A stretch of 63,015 nucleotides of DNA from positions 1-63,015 of IMG/VR virus record IMGVR_UViG_3300027983_000014; one strand, written 5' to 3'. Every line of letters starts with the position of its first letter. Position 1 is the first letter of the stretch. The position numbers were made by a program, and so were the translations under genes. Below are positions 44,519 through 53,415 of this stretch, one piece after another. Origin of the DNA: a virus. Under the pieces are notes generated by a model. It worked only from the letters and a program-made list of their open reading frames with translations, was not told the origin of the DNA and did no database searches.

Positions 44519-45335
44519 CTTGCCCGCCTCCGCTAGGCGGATTAGGAGTCGGAGCAGGAGCGCTAGGCGGATCTGTTCCTTTGCCGCCGCCACTTAGGAA
44601 CGCCGGTTTTGAATAATCGGCATTCAGACTCCGGAAGTCAGCAGCCAAGTAGGCTGGGATCAATTGTTTATAGGTCTCGGACAGATCTTTATAATGTCCT
44701 CGGACCTTGCCTTCCTCGTACTGCTTTGTGGTCGGACCAGAAAACGGGTCGTCTACCTTGAAATCGAATGCAGTGTCCTTTCCATCTGCAACGGAGCTAG
44801 TATTGAGCGTCGCTTTCCCAAAGAGAGACACCTTTTGGGTGGTCATATAAGTCTTCCCCGACTCCGGTAGGATCGCTTCTCCTAGCTCCTTATAAGCCTG
44901 CTGGCCAATGCCCCAGTCAGGTTCTACTACGGCGGCCTGCATGGTCCATTCAGGGACGACGATGTCGCGCCCATATTTGAAGGAGGGGAGGGACTTAGGG
45001 ATTAAGTGGAAAGTCCAGCCTCGTTCTTCGTAATACATGTGGACGGGAGTAGACTTGTATCCGTCTGCCCCCTGCCCCGTGTTACCTTGGGTGGCGCCCT
45101 CCATGTATTCTACAAACCAAGCAAAAATTTCTTCCATCTCCCGGTAGCTTCCAATACTTCCAGTAATGGTCATGTCTTCAATGAAGACAGACAGGATCTG
45201 AATCACCTCTCCACCATAAGTTGGGTAATTAGCCGTGTTGAGCTGATAAGACCATTCTATAGAGTTTGGTTTTACCTGTACACTAAGCGTGTTGTCTTCT
45301 CCTCTACTGGGATCTCTAAACTGAATTCCAGCCAT
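44511..45335 (-). CDS. Baseplate / tail initiator-like protein
   Basis: This 274-residue protein begins MAGIQFRDPSRGEDNTLS. Its body contains IEWSYQLNTANYPTYGGEVIQIL and FIEDMTITGSIGSYREM, similar in style to the following gene. The tail is a flexible Pro/Gly segment. It is immediately downstream of the tape measure, where tail-tube initiator proteins usually lie. No enzyme motif is seen. Confidence 0.78.
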   Translation of the reverse strand: MAGIQFRDPSRGEDNTLSVQVKPNSIEWSYQLNTANYPTYGGEVIQILSVFIEDMTITGSIGSYREMEEIFAWFVEYMEGATQGNTGQGADGYKSTPVHMYYEERGWTFHLIPKSLPSFKYGRDIVVPEWTMQAAVVEPDWGIGQQAYKELGEAILPESGKTYMTTQKVSLFGKATLNTSSVADGKDTAFDFKVDDPFSGPTTKQYEEGKVRGHYKDLSETYKQLIPAYLAADFRSLNADYSKPAFLSGGGKGTDPPSAPAPTPNPPSGGGQDE

Positions 45336-47530
45336 TATCGACCCCCCCCGGCGAAACGGTATTTGCTTGTAGACCCGGCGCTTGCGGCATCATCATTGGC
45401 CCGCCCGTCGCCTCGGTTGGCGTCGTCCTTGGAAGTCACTAACCGGAAGTGCTTCGCCGCCTCTCCTCTTAGCTCGATATAAGTCTTATTAGGGTCGGCA
45501 GCATCGGGCAGCAGTCCGTCAGGCAACCCCTTATCCGTAACAAAGCGTTCCATTTCTTGCTGCTGCTCAGATATGATCTGCTCAAGCCGATCCCACTCTT
45601 TGTTGTGGACCCCGCCCTTCCTGATTTGGGCAATGTCGGCACTCCTATAATTGGCGATTTCATCTATCTCTTTCTTGTATTTCTGGCCGACTATGAAGTC
45701 AGGCTCGCCCTTCTCGCCCGGGATTCGCGCCTGACGGATTTCGTTAAATGCCTCGCCCTTCGTAAAGATGTTGGGATCGTTGTCAGTGGTCCTCCCATCT
45801 AAGAGAGCTTCGACAGGAGTTTTGCCCCCCCAGCGCACCTCCCGGCTTTCAGCATTGAATTGATCGGCGTACCCCCCGCTGCCAAGCATCGCTTGCATCA
45901 ATTGCGAGTAGCCCTTTTTGACCTGCCTAGTCTGCGGGTCCATAAGCTGTCTCAATACGTCCGGAGACATATCCGTGTGTTGAGCCATGAGTCCGATCTG
46001 CTGCTCCCATCCCCCAGAGATAGTTTTAAGACCCATATCTCCAAGCTTCCCCGGAGCTTTATTCACCAAAGTTTCGAAGCCGCTTGTGGCAGTTCCAAGT
46101 TCGTTGACAGACTGGATCATGGCGGATATCTTCTGGCCGCCGCTCATGCTTGCCTGAGCGTTAGGCATAAGTCCAGTTGATCTAAACGCTGCGGACTGGT
46201 AGAACGGGTTCTGCATGTATTGCTCCATAACGGCAGGGGGCAAGCCTCCCACTCCGGTAAAATACTCCGTGTCCTTGACGGCTTGCATTGCCGTTCCGCC
46301 CATTTTTTCATAGGTCTCGGCAAGCTGCAAGGCATCTTGAACCATCTGCTCTTGAGTTACATGAGCGACATCGGCAGCCTTTGGATAACCCTCGGTCAAA
46401 AGCGTGAAGAATTCATTCATGTCGGCGTTGCCGTATCGAAGCGCCTTATCCATAAGCAAAGGGGTATTCGGATTTTGAGCCATCCGCTTGTTGGACTGCA
46501 TCATGCCGTCGTAGCCTTCTCGGTAACGATCTACCAAGTTGTCAGAAGGGGACCCGCCACCCTGTCCTCCAGTATAACCTAGCGCGCTAAGCTGCTGATC
46601 AATGAAACCCACTTGCTCACTGTTGATGCCGCCCTTGGAAGCCGACCTTTTAACCTGTTGAAATTTTTCTTCTACGCCCTTGGTAAAGGTTTGGTTGAGG
46701 AAGGGAACGCTGAGTGGCCCGAACTGTCCTCCTGTCCCGTAAGCATTGGCTGCTAGGCCACGGTCGAGGGTCGGGGCCATGGCAGTGTGATAGTTGCTGG
46801 CGTACTGTTGGGCAATTTTGTAATTTGGGATATATTCTGCCGCTTTATAAAGGCCATAGGCTGCTTGAGCAGATCTTAGACCGGCGCCCTCGGTGTCAGG
46901 GTTGTTACGATGACGTCTTTCTGCCGTCCTTTGCGCGATTCCGCCCATTGTTCTCAAAAGAGAGTCTGCTTGAAACTCTCCGAATTGAGGGATCAGCAGC
47001 GGCTCGGGAGCCTCAGGAAGCTGTGCGAACGGCCTTGAGGCACCAGAACTTGCTCCTCCTGTCCCGCCTCCGCCTCCGCCTCCGCCTCCGCCCCTGCCCG
47101 GATTTGAATACCCTCCCTGAGACACATTCGGCAAGTCGATAGGCGTCATATTACCCCACAAGGCCTCGCGCCCACTCGCTGTTAGACTTTGGCGCAGGCT
47201 GTTGAAGAAGCCAGAGGAGTGGCCTTCGCTCGGCCCCATCCCTGCGCTAGAGATCGGCTGACCGTCAGGGCCTAGTAGACCGCCGCCGCTCCTAGAGGCC
47301 TGTGCAGAATGGCCCGACTTGTAGAAGTCTGCATTGATCCCCTCGGCAAGATTCTTCTGCGCCCTTGTGGCTTCGGCTATATTGACGGAAAGCGCATCAA
47401 TACTTGCCTTGAGCTGGTCGATCTCTTGACGAAACGACCCCATGTTCTCGGTTAGCTGCTGAAGGTTTACGGACCCCAAAAGGTCTACAATCCTTACGTC
47501 AAGTGGATTTTTGTCGTCGCCGAGGGCCAT
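45335..47530 (-). CDS. Tape measure protein
   Basis: This 731-residue protein has an N-terminal helical coiled-coil (about 10-60, LQQLTENMGSFRQEIDQLKA). A Gly-rich linker with a run of glycines (about 145-160) and long helical segments follow. There is no evident muralytic motif. It lies between the chaperone genes and the baseplate genes, which is the tape-measure position. At the usual ratio the length would imply a tail of roughly 110 nm (inference). ATG at 47530 lacks a good ribosome site. Confidence 0.82.
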   Translation of the reverse strand: MALGDDKNPLDVRIVDLLGSVNLQQLTENMGSFRQEIDQLKASIDALSVNIAEATRAQKNLAEGINADFYKSGHSAQASRSGGGLLGPDGQPISSAGMGPSEGHSSGFFNSLRQSLTASGREALWGNMTPIDLPNVSQGGYSNPGRGGGGGGGGGGTGGASSGASRPFAQLPEAPEPLLIPQFGEFQADSLLRTMGGIAQRTAERRHRNNPDTEGAGLRSAQAAYGLYKAAEYIPNYKIAQQYASNYHTAMAPTLDRGLAANAYGTGGQFGPLSVPFLNQTFTKGVEEKFQQVKRSASKGGINSEQVGFIDQQLSALGYTGGQGGGSPSDNLVDRYREGYDGMMQSNKRMAQNPNTPLLMDKALRYGNADMNEFFTLLTEGYPKAADVAHVTQEQMVQDALQLAETYEKMGGTAMQAVKDTEYFTGVGGLPPAVMEQYMQNPFYQSAAFRSTGLMPNAQASMSGGQKISAMIQSVNELGTATSGFETLVNKAPGKLGDMGLKTISGGWEQQIGLMAQHTDMSPDVLRQLMDPQTRQVKKGYSQLMQAMLGSGGYADQFNAESREVRWGGKTPVEALLDGRTTDNDPNIFTKGEAFNEIRQARIPGEKGEPDFIVGQKYKKEIDEIANYRSADIAQIRKGGVHNKEWDRLEQIISEQQQEMERFVTDKGLPDGLLPDAADPNKTYIELRGEAAKHFRLVTSKDDANRGDGRANDDAASAGSTSKYRFAGGGR

Positions 47531-47555
47531 CAATGTTTACGTGCCAGTAACATCC

Positions 47556-47584
47556 TTGTAAGTTCGGTGCCAATCTGCTATCAT
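47556..47584 (+). promoter_or_regulatory. Promoter of the plus-strand gene at 47613
   Basis: TTGTAA (47556-47561), a 17-bp spacer ending CTGC and TATCAT (47579-47584) form a promoter with the recurring extended -10 core. A strong AAGGAG (47601) follows before the ATG. Confidence 0.65.
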
Positions 47585-47612
47585 AATTACAAACCAACAC
47601 AAGGAGAAACAC

Positions 47613-47936
47613 ATGGGGAAGATTATTGACTGGGTACTCACCTTGATTAACGTCGTCTTGGATGAGCTTAACTACTCAATCGGCAATCCTCACTTCCAGA
47701 AAGATCCTGACGGCTCTATCGTCTACAGGCCCTCATGGGTCAGTTCAGGCCACTACCGTGGACGTCATTTCATCCCTGACGAGCAACAGGGACCCGTAAA
47801 CGAAATGGCCGTTCGGTACTTCCATAGGTGCACGCTTCGAGGCTGCGGCTGCGGATACGATGGGATTTGGATCTATCCATCGGGCTGTTCGGCGTTGCGT
47901 GAGGACATCCTGTATAATCGCTATAAGGGCTACTAG
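47613..47936 (+). CDS. Moron-like gene between chaperone and tape measure
   Basis: This 107-residue protein begins MGKIIDWVLTLINVVLDEL, with a hydrophobic amphipathic N-terminus. It has a Cys cluster CTLRGCGCGYDG and a basic middle. It is transcribed against the surrounding virion genes, with its own promoter and AAGGAG ribosome site. Its stop shares the sequence CTAG with the convergent chaperone stop. A moron expressed independently of the late operon is the best reading. Function unknown; a membrane-associated role is possible. Confidence 0.8.
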   Translation: MGKIIDWVLTLINVVLDELNYSIGNPHFQKDPDGSIVYRPSWVSSGHYRGRHFIPDEQQGPVNEMAVRYFHRCTLRGCGCGYDGIWIYPSGCSALREDILYNRYKGY

Positions 47937-48163
47937 AAGGCTCCCATCCGCTTCATGTCGTCGACCATCGCCTGAAGCTCGTCCACGTTGTCCGGCTGCA
48001 TCTCAATGAACTCCATGTCATCGACCTGAGCCATCTCGTCTTTGAAGATTTGATTGTAAAGCTCAGGACTGTTAGCGAACACAAGCCCTTTGAACTCAGC
48101 GTCGCTGGTCTCGAACTGAGACTCATCTTCCTTACGAATAAGGAACGAGAGCAGCTTGGACAT
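47933..48163 (-). CDS. Second tail assembly chaperone-like protein
   Basis: This 76-residue acidic helical protein begins MSKLLSFLIRKEDESQFET and contains AQVDDMEFIEMQPDNVDELQAMV. It lies directly downstream of the first chaperone gene, starting 9 bp after its stop. This matches the G-T position that many tailed phages use before the tape measure. No convincing slippery heptamer was seen, so it is probably started independently and not by frameshift. Confidence 0.7.
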   Translation of the reverse strand: MSKLLSFLIRKEDESQFETSDAEFKGLVFANSPELYNQIFKDEMAQVDDMEFIEMQPDNVDELQAMVDDMKRMGAF

Positions 48164-48171
48164 TAGGGAGT

Positions 48172-48714
48172 TTAGTCCTCCAGAAGATCCAGCGTTTCGT
48201 CCGCCTTCTCCGAATCCGGCTCCGAATCGCCCTTGTCTGTCGAGGAATCTGCAAAGGGCGTAAACATAGGCAGGTTCCCTTGCGATAAATCCTCTGCTGC
48301 TTGCATGGCTTCAGATTGTCGCTCTTGGAGATCGGTATAAGTCTGGAAGACAGCCGCTGCAACTGGCCAGAACCAATTCTGCGTAATGTATTTGAAACGC
48401 GCTCTGGCGTAAGCCATACGGTCTGGACCGGCCTGAGGACAAAAGGACTCGTTGCCGTCAACAGAAACCAAAGCAAGACTGATAACTGCCCATACCCACG
48501 CTCGGGACTGCCCCAGAGTCTCAACGTACTCCTTCATGAGGGCGGAAGCCATAAGCTCTTCGTCGCCGCGCAATGTGCGGACCACAAAGCTGTGTCCGCA
48601 GAACTCAAGATCTTCCTGTAGATGTCCGAGCCAAATCAGACCGTCAACGGCCTGCTGAGTCTCTGGCGGGAACTGTGCCAGACCTTCAGGTTCCTGTACT
48701 TCACTTGTCTCCAT
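48172..48714 (-). CDS. Tail assembly chaperone
   Basis: This 180-residue protein begins METSEVQEPEGLAQFPPET. It is helical with a Trp-rich centre (SRAWVWAVISLALV, NWFWPVAAAVFQTYTDL) and a Glu/Asp-rich tail. The position between tube and tape measure is that of the gpG-type chaperone that holds the tape measure before assembly. Confidence 0.78.
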   Translation of the reverse strand: METSEVQEPEGLAQFPPETQQAVDGLIWLGHLQEDLEFCGHSFVVRTLRGDEELMASALMKEYVETLGQSRAWVWAVISLALVSVDGNESFCPQAGPDRMAYARARFKYITQNWFWPVAAAVFQTYTDLQERQSEAMQAAEDLSQGNLPMFTPFADSSTDKGDSEPDSEKADETLDLLED

Positions 48715-48756
48715 ATACTTTCCTTTATGCTCCGTTTTAGGAGCTTATCTTTTATA

Positions 48757-49416
48757 TCAGGAGTAAGACTTCGGCTGAGGAGAGACGTTGCTTTCCGCAT
48801 CACCCAGTTGGTTACCGGCGAGCAGGTGGTTCCTGCCGCTGCGCGTTAGGTGGGTGTAGTTTACGACAATCTGCTTCAGGACTTCCATGGTCCCGACTTC
48901 AATCGTTTCGCCATCCTGAAGTTGCGAAATGACGCAGTTCCTGTACTCTTCTGTGTAGTAGCCAAGTGCGTTCCCCACCGCCGGGTTGAGACCGACAGCA
49001 CGGTTGGGCGGCTTGATGTACTTGATAATGTTGATTGGAGTACCAAGGCGGGCGACATTGTCAAAAATACCAGCAAGATCTACAGGACCGCTAGTCTCGT
49101 TGCCCGGACTTGTGTTCAAATATCCAGCAAGGCGCTCCCAAACATTTGATCCGTAAAGCTCGTAAAGCTCAAGCGTGAGCGTACCCATGCTTGTCGCCTG
49201 TGGGGTCACAAGCTCGACCGGGTACGGAGTATCCATCGGGTGGATCGGCACAGTGCCCGGACCGACAGGGGCAGGGGACTGATGGCTGATCTGACGAGCG
49301 TACAGAATGGGACTTCCATCCCACCAGAATACGGTGAATCCAGAGCCGCCAACGCGAGCGCGTGTGCTGTTGCTGATGCCCCCCGTGAAAGACCCGTTTC
49401 CTGTGGGAAATGCCAT
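48757..49416 (-). CDS. Tail tube protein
   Basis: This 219-residue protein begins MAFPTGNGSFTGGISN and is beta-rich, containing PYPVELVTPQATSMGTLTLELYELYG and INIIKYIKPP. It follows the sheath gene with a one-base overlap, the expected position of the inner tube. Many copies should form the tube around the tape measure. Confidence 0.85.
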   Translation of the reverse strand: MAFPTGNGSFTGGISNSTRARVGGSGFTVFWWDGSPILYARQISHQSPAPVGPGTVPIHPMDTPYPVELVTPQATSMGTLTLELYELYGSNVWERLAGYLNTSPGNETSGPVDLAGIFDNVARLGTPINIIKYIKPPNRAVGLNPAVGNALGYYTEEYRNCVISQLQDGETIEVGTMEVLKQIVVNYTHLTRSGRNHLLAGNQLGDAESNVSPQPKSYS

Positions 49417-50909
49417 TAGCCGACCTCAGCAGTTGTGTTCGTAGTTGTAAGCGACCCGGTATTAAGATTGAGCGAGAACCCAACATTGATGTAATTGACC
49501 GGGAAGGCGGGCCGGTAAGAGAACCGTACCTCGATGGTTGTTGGATCCAAGGACAATGTGCGAGCCTGAACATCACCGAAATCCACAATGTCCTTGACGA
49601 AGCGCAAGTTGCTCAGTACACTGATAACGGCGGTTCGTACTACCGTAGGGGCGGCGCTATCAGCGATGACCTTGCCGATAACCTGAGTCTCCAGCGTGTC
49701 GCGCACCGACTCGATGACACGATGCTTGGCGCGGACAATTGAGATCTCACGGGTGGCAGACCCTCCGGCAGTGTCCAAAGTGATTCCGTGACGGATGAGT
49801 ACCGACCGACCGCGCTGTTCGATTACAGTCAGGCCAACCTCAGCATCAGCGTTCTTGTCAGCTTTGGACCGGTAATCGGCGACTGACTGGAAGCCAGAAA
49901 GGCGCTTACGGGTGAGCGGAGCCGATACGGGCTGAGCAGCAAGCACCCCAGCGATTGCGGCAGCCACATACTGGCCGCCAACATGGATCGTCCCGCTGAT
50001 GGCGGGAGTCGACCTAGTGAACTTGGATGGGGATACGAAAACCATCTGCTCAGATATTTCGCCGTTATAGCGAGAAGCGACCGTGCTAGCGTGCGTGCGG
50101 ATCGTTTCCTGTTGAGCCACAGATGAAGACGCCGAAGAGTCTTCGCCGACAACGCCGATGATGTACTGCTGCTCGGTCTTCATAAACTTGATGTGGTCCT
50201 GAAGCGTCTGGATAACGGACAGTTGTGTCGAATCGCCAACGCTAGCGTGCGACTGACCAATGATTGGGACAATGATATTAATGTCAACAAGGTCTCTTAG
50301 GGCTTCGTAATTAGAAGCCCATGTTGTGGCTGAAGCGGCTTGGCCATCAGCGGGCGACTGACGAGTTCCGCTATTGTTGTAAAAGAGCGGGAGCAGCGTT
50401 AGCTCTTGGGCGCCGTTTTCAAATGCGATCTGAGCCGCGTATGTCAAGCGAGAATTAATCTCTGTTCCGGCATCGTTGTAGGCTGTGCCAAAGCGATCTT
50501 CAATGTCGGACAGGGTGTTAAGCTTGATCGGGAAGTAGTAGTCGGCAGGAGTGAACGTATAGGTAACGTAAACGGTGGCTCCATCAGGGATGTCACCGTC
50601 TTCATCACGGGCCAGAGTATGAGCAGAGGCGTCAAGATCCCAGTCGTCGTCACTGACATAACCCTCCGGAGCTAGGCCCGGGTTGGTTGCGTCCATGACT
50701 GAAACAATCGACCCAGAGGTCATGGTCGCATCGACGGGAGCGCTCGGTAGCACCACGGCTGTCTCGCCAGCCAGAGTGATAACATCAGTGCGCTGCTGAG
50801 TCCCTTGGGCCTGTCCGATAATACAAACGTTTGCAGGGGCAGCTAGCAGCGGATTGATCACCGGCTCGGTGAACTCGGTTACTTTTACGCCCGGTGGTGT
50901 ATAAGCCAT
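49416..50909 (-). CDS. Contractile tail sheath protein
   Basis: This 497-residue protein has sheath hallmarks. The N-terminal start is MAYTPPGVKVTEFTEPVINP. A central region contains QEQTIRTHAST-like and GGQYVAAAIAGVLAAQPVSAPLTRKRLSG elements, with the latter typical of sheath domain cores. The C-terminus contains IEVRFSYRPAFPVNYI. It defines the phage as a myovirus. The upstream gap of 53 bp holds no other gene. Confidence 0.95.
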   Translation of the reverse strand: MAYTPPGVKVTEFTEPVINPLLAAPANVCIIGQAQGTQQRTDVITLAGETAVVLPSAPVDATMTSGSIVSVMDATNPGLAPEGYVSDDDWDLDASAHTLARDEDGDIPDGATVYVTYTFTPADYYFPIKLNTLSDIEDRFGTAYNDAGTEINSRLTYAAQIAFENGAQELTLLPLFYNNSGTRQSPADGQAASATTWASNYEALRDLVDINIIVPIIGQSHASVGDSTQLSVIQTLQDHIKFMKTEQQYIIGVVGEDSSASSSVAQQETIRTHASTVASRYNGEISEQMVFVSPSKFTRSTPAISGTIHVGGQYVAAAIAGVLAAQPVSAPLTRKRLSGFQSVADYRSKADKNADAEVGLTVIEQRGRSVLIRHGITLDTAGGSATREISIVRAKHRVIESVRDTLETQVIGKVIADSAAPTVVRTAVISVLSNLRFVKDIVDFGDVQARTLSLDPTTIEVRFSYRPAFPVNYINVGFSLNLNTGSLTTTNTTAEVG

Positions 50910-50962
50910 CTAGTCTTTACCTTGTAGAGGATCATCATAAGATAGGTCATCATTCTGATTTG

Positions 50963-51697
50963 CTATCCCGATGGAAATTCGTTTAGCGGGTCGTTAAGAA
51001 CCGGCGTCCATTCGCCTCCGTCGCCGACATCTCCGGTAGGGACTTCTTCCGGACCTTCTAGATACGGATACGCCAAGACCTGCTCGATGAACGGAGCTGG
51101 TAGGTCTGGGGGCAAACTATAGAATTCGCCGAACACCGGGATGCGATAATTGGACAAGTAGAGCAGGTCGTCTTCGCTCTGCCACGGCACATTCTGCTGT
51201 GTCTCTCCAAAGCCCATAATGTTGTCAGAATTGATGTTGATGTAGTGACTGGCCGAGTCTGGGTATTGTTGCTGGTTGCTCGTGTAAATTCGACTAAAGA
51301 AGCGATTGGTGTAGGCTTCTAAGTCGCCCATGGCAATTGTTTGCACGAGGCTGTCAGTGATGAGGTCGCGATCTAAAGACGACAGAGAGTAAGTCGCAAG
51401 CTCGATGTCGCCCTTATAGAAATAGTGTTTGAATTTGAACGTCCCGGCGTAGCTTCCATCCGCGTTGCTTAGCTGGATCAGCTCTTCATGTCCGATCCCG
51501 GCGTTTATGATCTCTTTTTCAAAGAAACGAACAATGACTGAAGGGTAGTCTGATTCGGTTCTAGGAAAGTCAATAGTCACCTTGGTGCGGGCTAGATGCT
51601 CGTCTACGTGGTGATCAAAAACGTCACGCAGAGCATCTACTGCCGCCGTTTTGATATACGTTTTGTACTTGATGGTTTGTTGAGGTAAATAATTCAT
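50963..51697 (-). CDS. Tail completion / connector-like protein
   Basis: This 244-residue protein begins MNYLPQQTIKYKTYIKTAAVDAL. It contains a beta-rich centre (SYAGTFKFKHYFYKGDIELATYSL) and an acidic Pro/Gly tail. It lies just before the sheath gene and after connector-like genes, where neck or tail-terminator proteins occur. It overlaps the next upstream gene by 4 bp. No specific family was recognised. Confidence 0.72.
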   Translation of the reverse strand: MNYLPQQTIKYKTYIKTAAVDALRDVFDHHVDEHLARTKVTIDFPRTESDYPSVIVRFFEKEIINAGIGHEELIQLSNADGSYAGTFKFKHYFYKGDIELATYSLSSLDRDLITDSLVQTIAMGDLEAYTNRFFSRIYTSNQQQYPDSASHYININSDNIMGFGETQQNVPWQSEDDLLYLSNYRIPVFGEFYSLPPDLPAPFIEQVLAYPYLEGPEEVPTGDVGDGGEWTPVLNDPLNEFPSG

Positions 51698-52584
51698 CGG
51701 TCGACGTTGACATCATAAAGGACATGTTGACGCGGAAGCAGGACCATTTGGAACCCTTGGTTGATGACATAGCGGTTTCCTAGGTCTCCGCCATATTCTT
51801 GGCTCCCTCGATGGTCAAGCCCACGGAGCGAGACCGGATTGACCATCTTTGCCTGATACCTTTCGAAAGTGTCAACAATGTCGCCACTGCTGTCAAGTTC
51901 GACATGGATTATGAGATCATTATCGTTAATGTCAGGCCACCACAGAGATTGCGCAGTCGCGGTCTGGATGCGCACAAGGACCCCCTCTGGAGTATGCTTG
52001 TAAAAGTCTTCAGCAACGTCAGGCTCGACGATGTAAGTCAAATATCCCGGCCCATAACCTCTGTACTTGGGGGCCTTGGTTCCTCCGGGCACATTTAATT
52101 CAGAGGTATAAATCGTCCCGTTGGTGTTGATATATTCGTTCTCAGATTTAAGCATTGAGACATACCCAGTACCGAGAGAAAGCGGGTCACGGTTGCGCGT
52201 TTGCCCATAAACGTCGTTGAAGTTAGGAGACTTTTCGGCGACCCCAAGGTTTGCGTCGCGATCCGTGAACATCCGTTTGATGATTACGGGGGTCCCCATT
52301 CGCCGCATCGTTTCGCTTGAGGAGCGCCTCAGCCGCTTGATGTCACCGGGCACGTTTGGCTCCCCGACATACCGGAGCACCCTAAACACTCCCTGAGGAT
52401 GCCTGCGGACCTGAAGCCCTTGTACGACAAACGTCCCGGAGGATGTCATGGTCGGCATGCTGCTGGGCGCGCCAACAAGCATTTCCGCCTCTGCCACAAG
52501 GTCCGAAGACCGAGTTTGGTTTCCCCCTACGAAAAGTCCAGACTCCCCGCTAAGTGGTTCCAGTGCCGTCCCGTACTCAGTCAT
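51694..52584 (-). CDS. Neck / connector-like structural protein
   Basis: This 296-residue protein begins MTEYGTALEPLSGESG. It has a basic segment (GDIKRLRRSSSETMRRMG) and beta-rich portions (IIHVELDSSGDIVDTFERYQ). It lies among connector genes between the capsid and sheath. A structural role is likely from position, with no motif to support a narrower call. Confidence 0.72.
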   Translation of the reverse strand: MTEYGTALEPLSGESGLFVGGNQTRSSDLVAEAEMLVGAPSSMPTMTSSGTFVVQGLQVRRHPQGVFRVLRYVGEPNVPGDIKRLRRSSSETMRRMGTPVIIKRMFTDRDANLGVAEKSPNFNDVYGQTRNRDPLSLGTGYVSMLKSENEYINTNGTIYTSELNVPGGTKAPKYRGYGPGYLTYIVEPDVAEDFYKHTPEGVLVRIQTATAQSLWWPDINDNDLIIHVELDSSGDIVDTFERYQAKMVNPVSLRGLDHRGSQEYGGDLGNRYVINQGFQMVLLPRQHVLYDVNVDR

Positions 52585-52594
52585 TGGAGCGGGA

Positions 52595-52996
52595 TCAGTC
52601 TAGAGTCAGAGTTAGTCCACCTGAGGTAATACTGAACGAGTCGCCAGTGCCGACAGTGACACTAGCCGAAAGCGGCCCGTACCAGAGCAGATTGCCGCCA
52701 GTCAAGGCGTCGGATACGCCAACGGCGACGATGGTTCCCCAAGACCCGGTGGCGGATCCGGACGAAGGCCAATTGATGGCAGACGAATTGGCGATAGCTC
52801 CGTTAGAGGCGCTGCCCCAAGCAATTTGTTGGCGCGCATACCCATCGGAAGCCGTAACCTCGGTTCCAGATGCGCTGTCGCTAGGGGCGACAACATAAAG
52901 CGCCGCATAAGTGTCTGTGGGCTTAGTCCAAAGGGTCTTGCCCGTGGAGTGCTCTAGTAGAGCATTTTCAAGATAATTTGTTAGATTGCCAGCCAT
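52595..52996 (-). CDS. Beta-rich virion protein, paralogue 1
   Basis: This 133-residue protein has the pattern GYARQQIAWGSASNGAIANSS, SWGTIVAVGVSDA and SASVTVGTGDSFSI, a beta-sandwich repeat. The neighbour at 53014 has the same layout (GYDREELAAGNWGSASGGSI, DWGTVDGVGIYTA, PVTVANGDTLVV). The pair arose by duplication. Such proteins are probably decoration or fibre-attachment components. The gap of 17 bp between them is short. Confidence 0.8.
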   Translation of the reverse strand: MAGNLTNYLENALLEHSTGKTLWTKPTDTYAALYVVAPSDSASGTEVTASDGYARQQIAWGSASNGAIANSSAINWPSSGSATGSWGTIVAVGVSDALTGGNLLWYGPLSASVTVGTGDSFSITSGGLTLTLD

Positions 52997-53013
52997 GGTC
53001 TGTCCATTACACG

Positions 53014-53415
53014 TCAGTCAAGTGCCAGTGTGAAGGGTCCGACAACCAACGTATCTCCATTAGCAACGGTGACCGGTTCATCGAAATAAGCAAACCAAGC
53101 TAAAACTCCTGCTGCTGTGTAGATCCCCACTCCGTCGACAGTGCCCCAGTCTGCGGTTGCTGCACCAAAGGTCACGCTTGACGAACGGGTTATAGAGCCG
53201 CCGCTTGCGGACCCCCAATTCCCAGCGGCAAGCTCTTCTCTATCGTATCCGTCTCCGGCCGGAAGCTCTCCCAGACTTGTGGTCCCAACGGAGACCCCTT
53301 CTACGTCGCCGCTTTTGAAAAGCAGTCCGGCAAGCATGATGTTATGGCTGTATTCGCCAACCCCTGTCAGATAGTTCAGAAGAACATTAGAATATGCGTT
53401 GGTAATGCCAGCCAT
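53014..53415 (-). CDS. Beta-rich virion protein, paralogue 2
   Basis: This 133-residue protein begins MAGITNAYSNVLLNYLTG at 53415, overlapping the upstream stop (TAATG). It is the duplicated partner of the protein at 52595 with the same beta-strand block order. The N-terminal ~40 residues differ more than the rest. Probable virion decoration or connector. Confidence 0.8.
   Translation of the reverse strand: MAGITNAYSNVLLNYLTGVGEYSHNIMLAGLLFKSGDVEGVSVGTTSLGELPAGDGYDREELAAGNWGSASGGSITRSSSVTFGAATADWGTVDGVGIYTAAGVLAWFAYFDEPVTVANGDTLVVGPFTLALD

Noticed and set aside
47933-48230. Programmed -1 frameshift joining the two tail chaperone genes
   Set aside because: No X-XXY-YYZ heptamer is visible near the end of the first frame, and the second gene has its own ATG with GGAGG upstream, although at long spacing.
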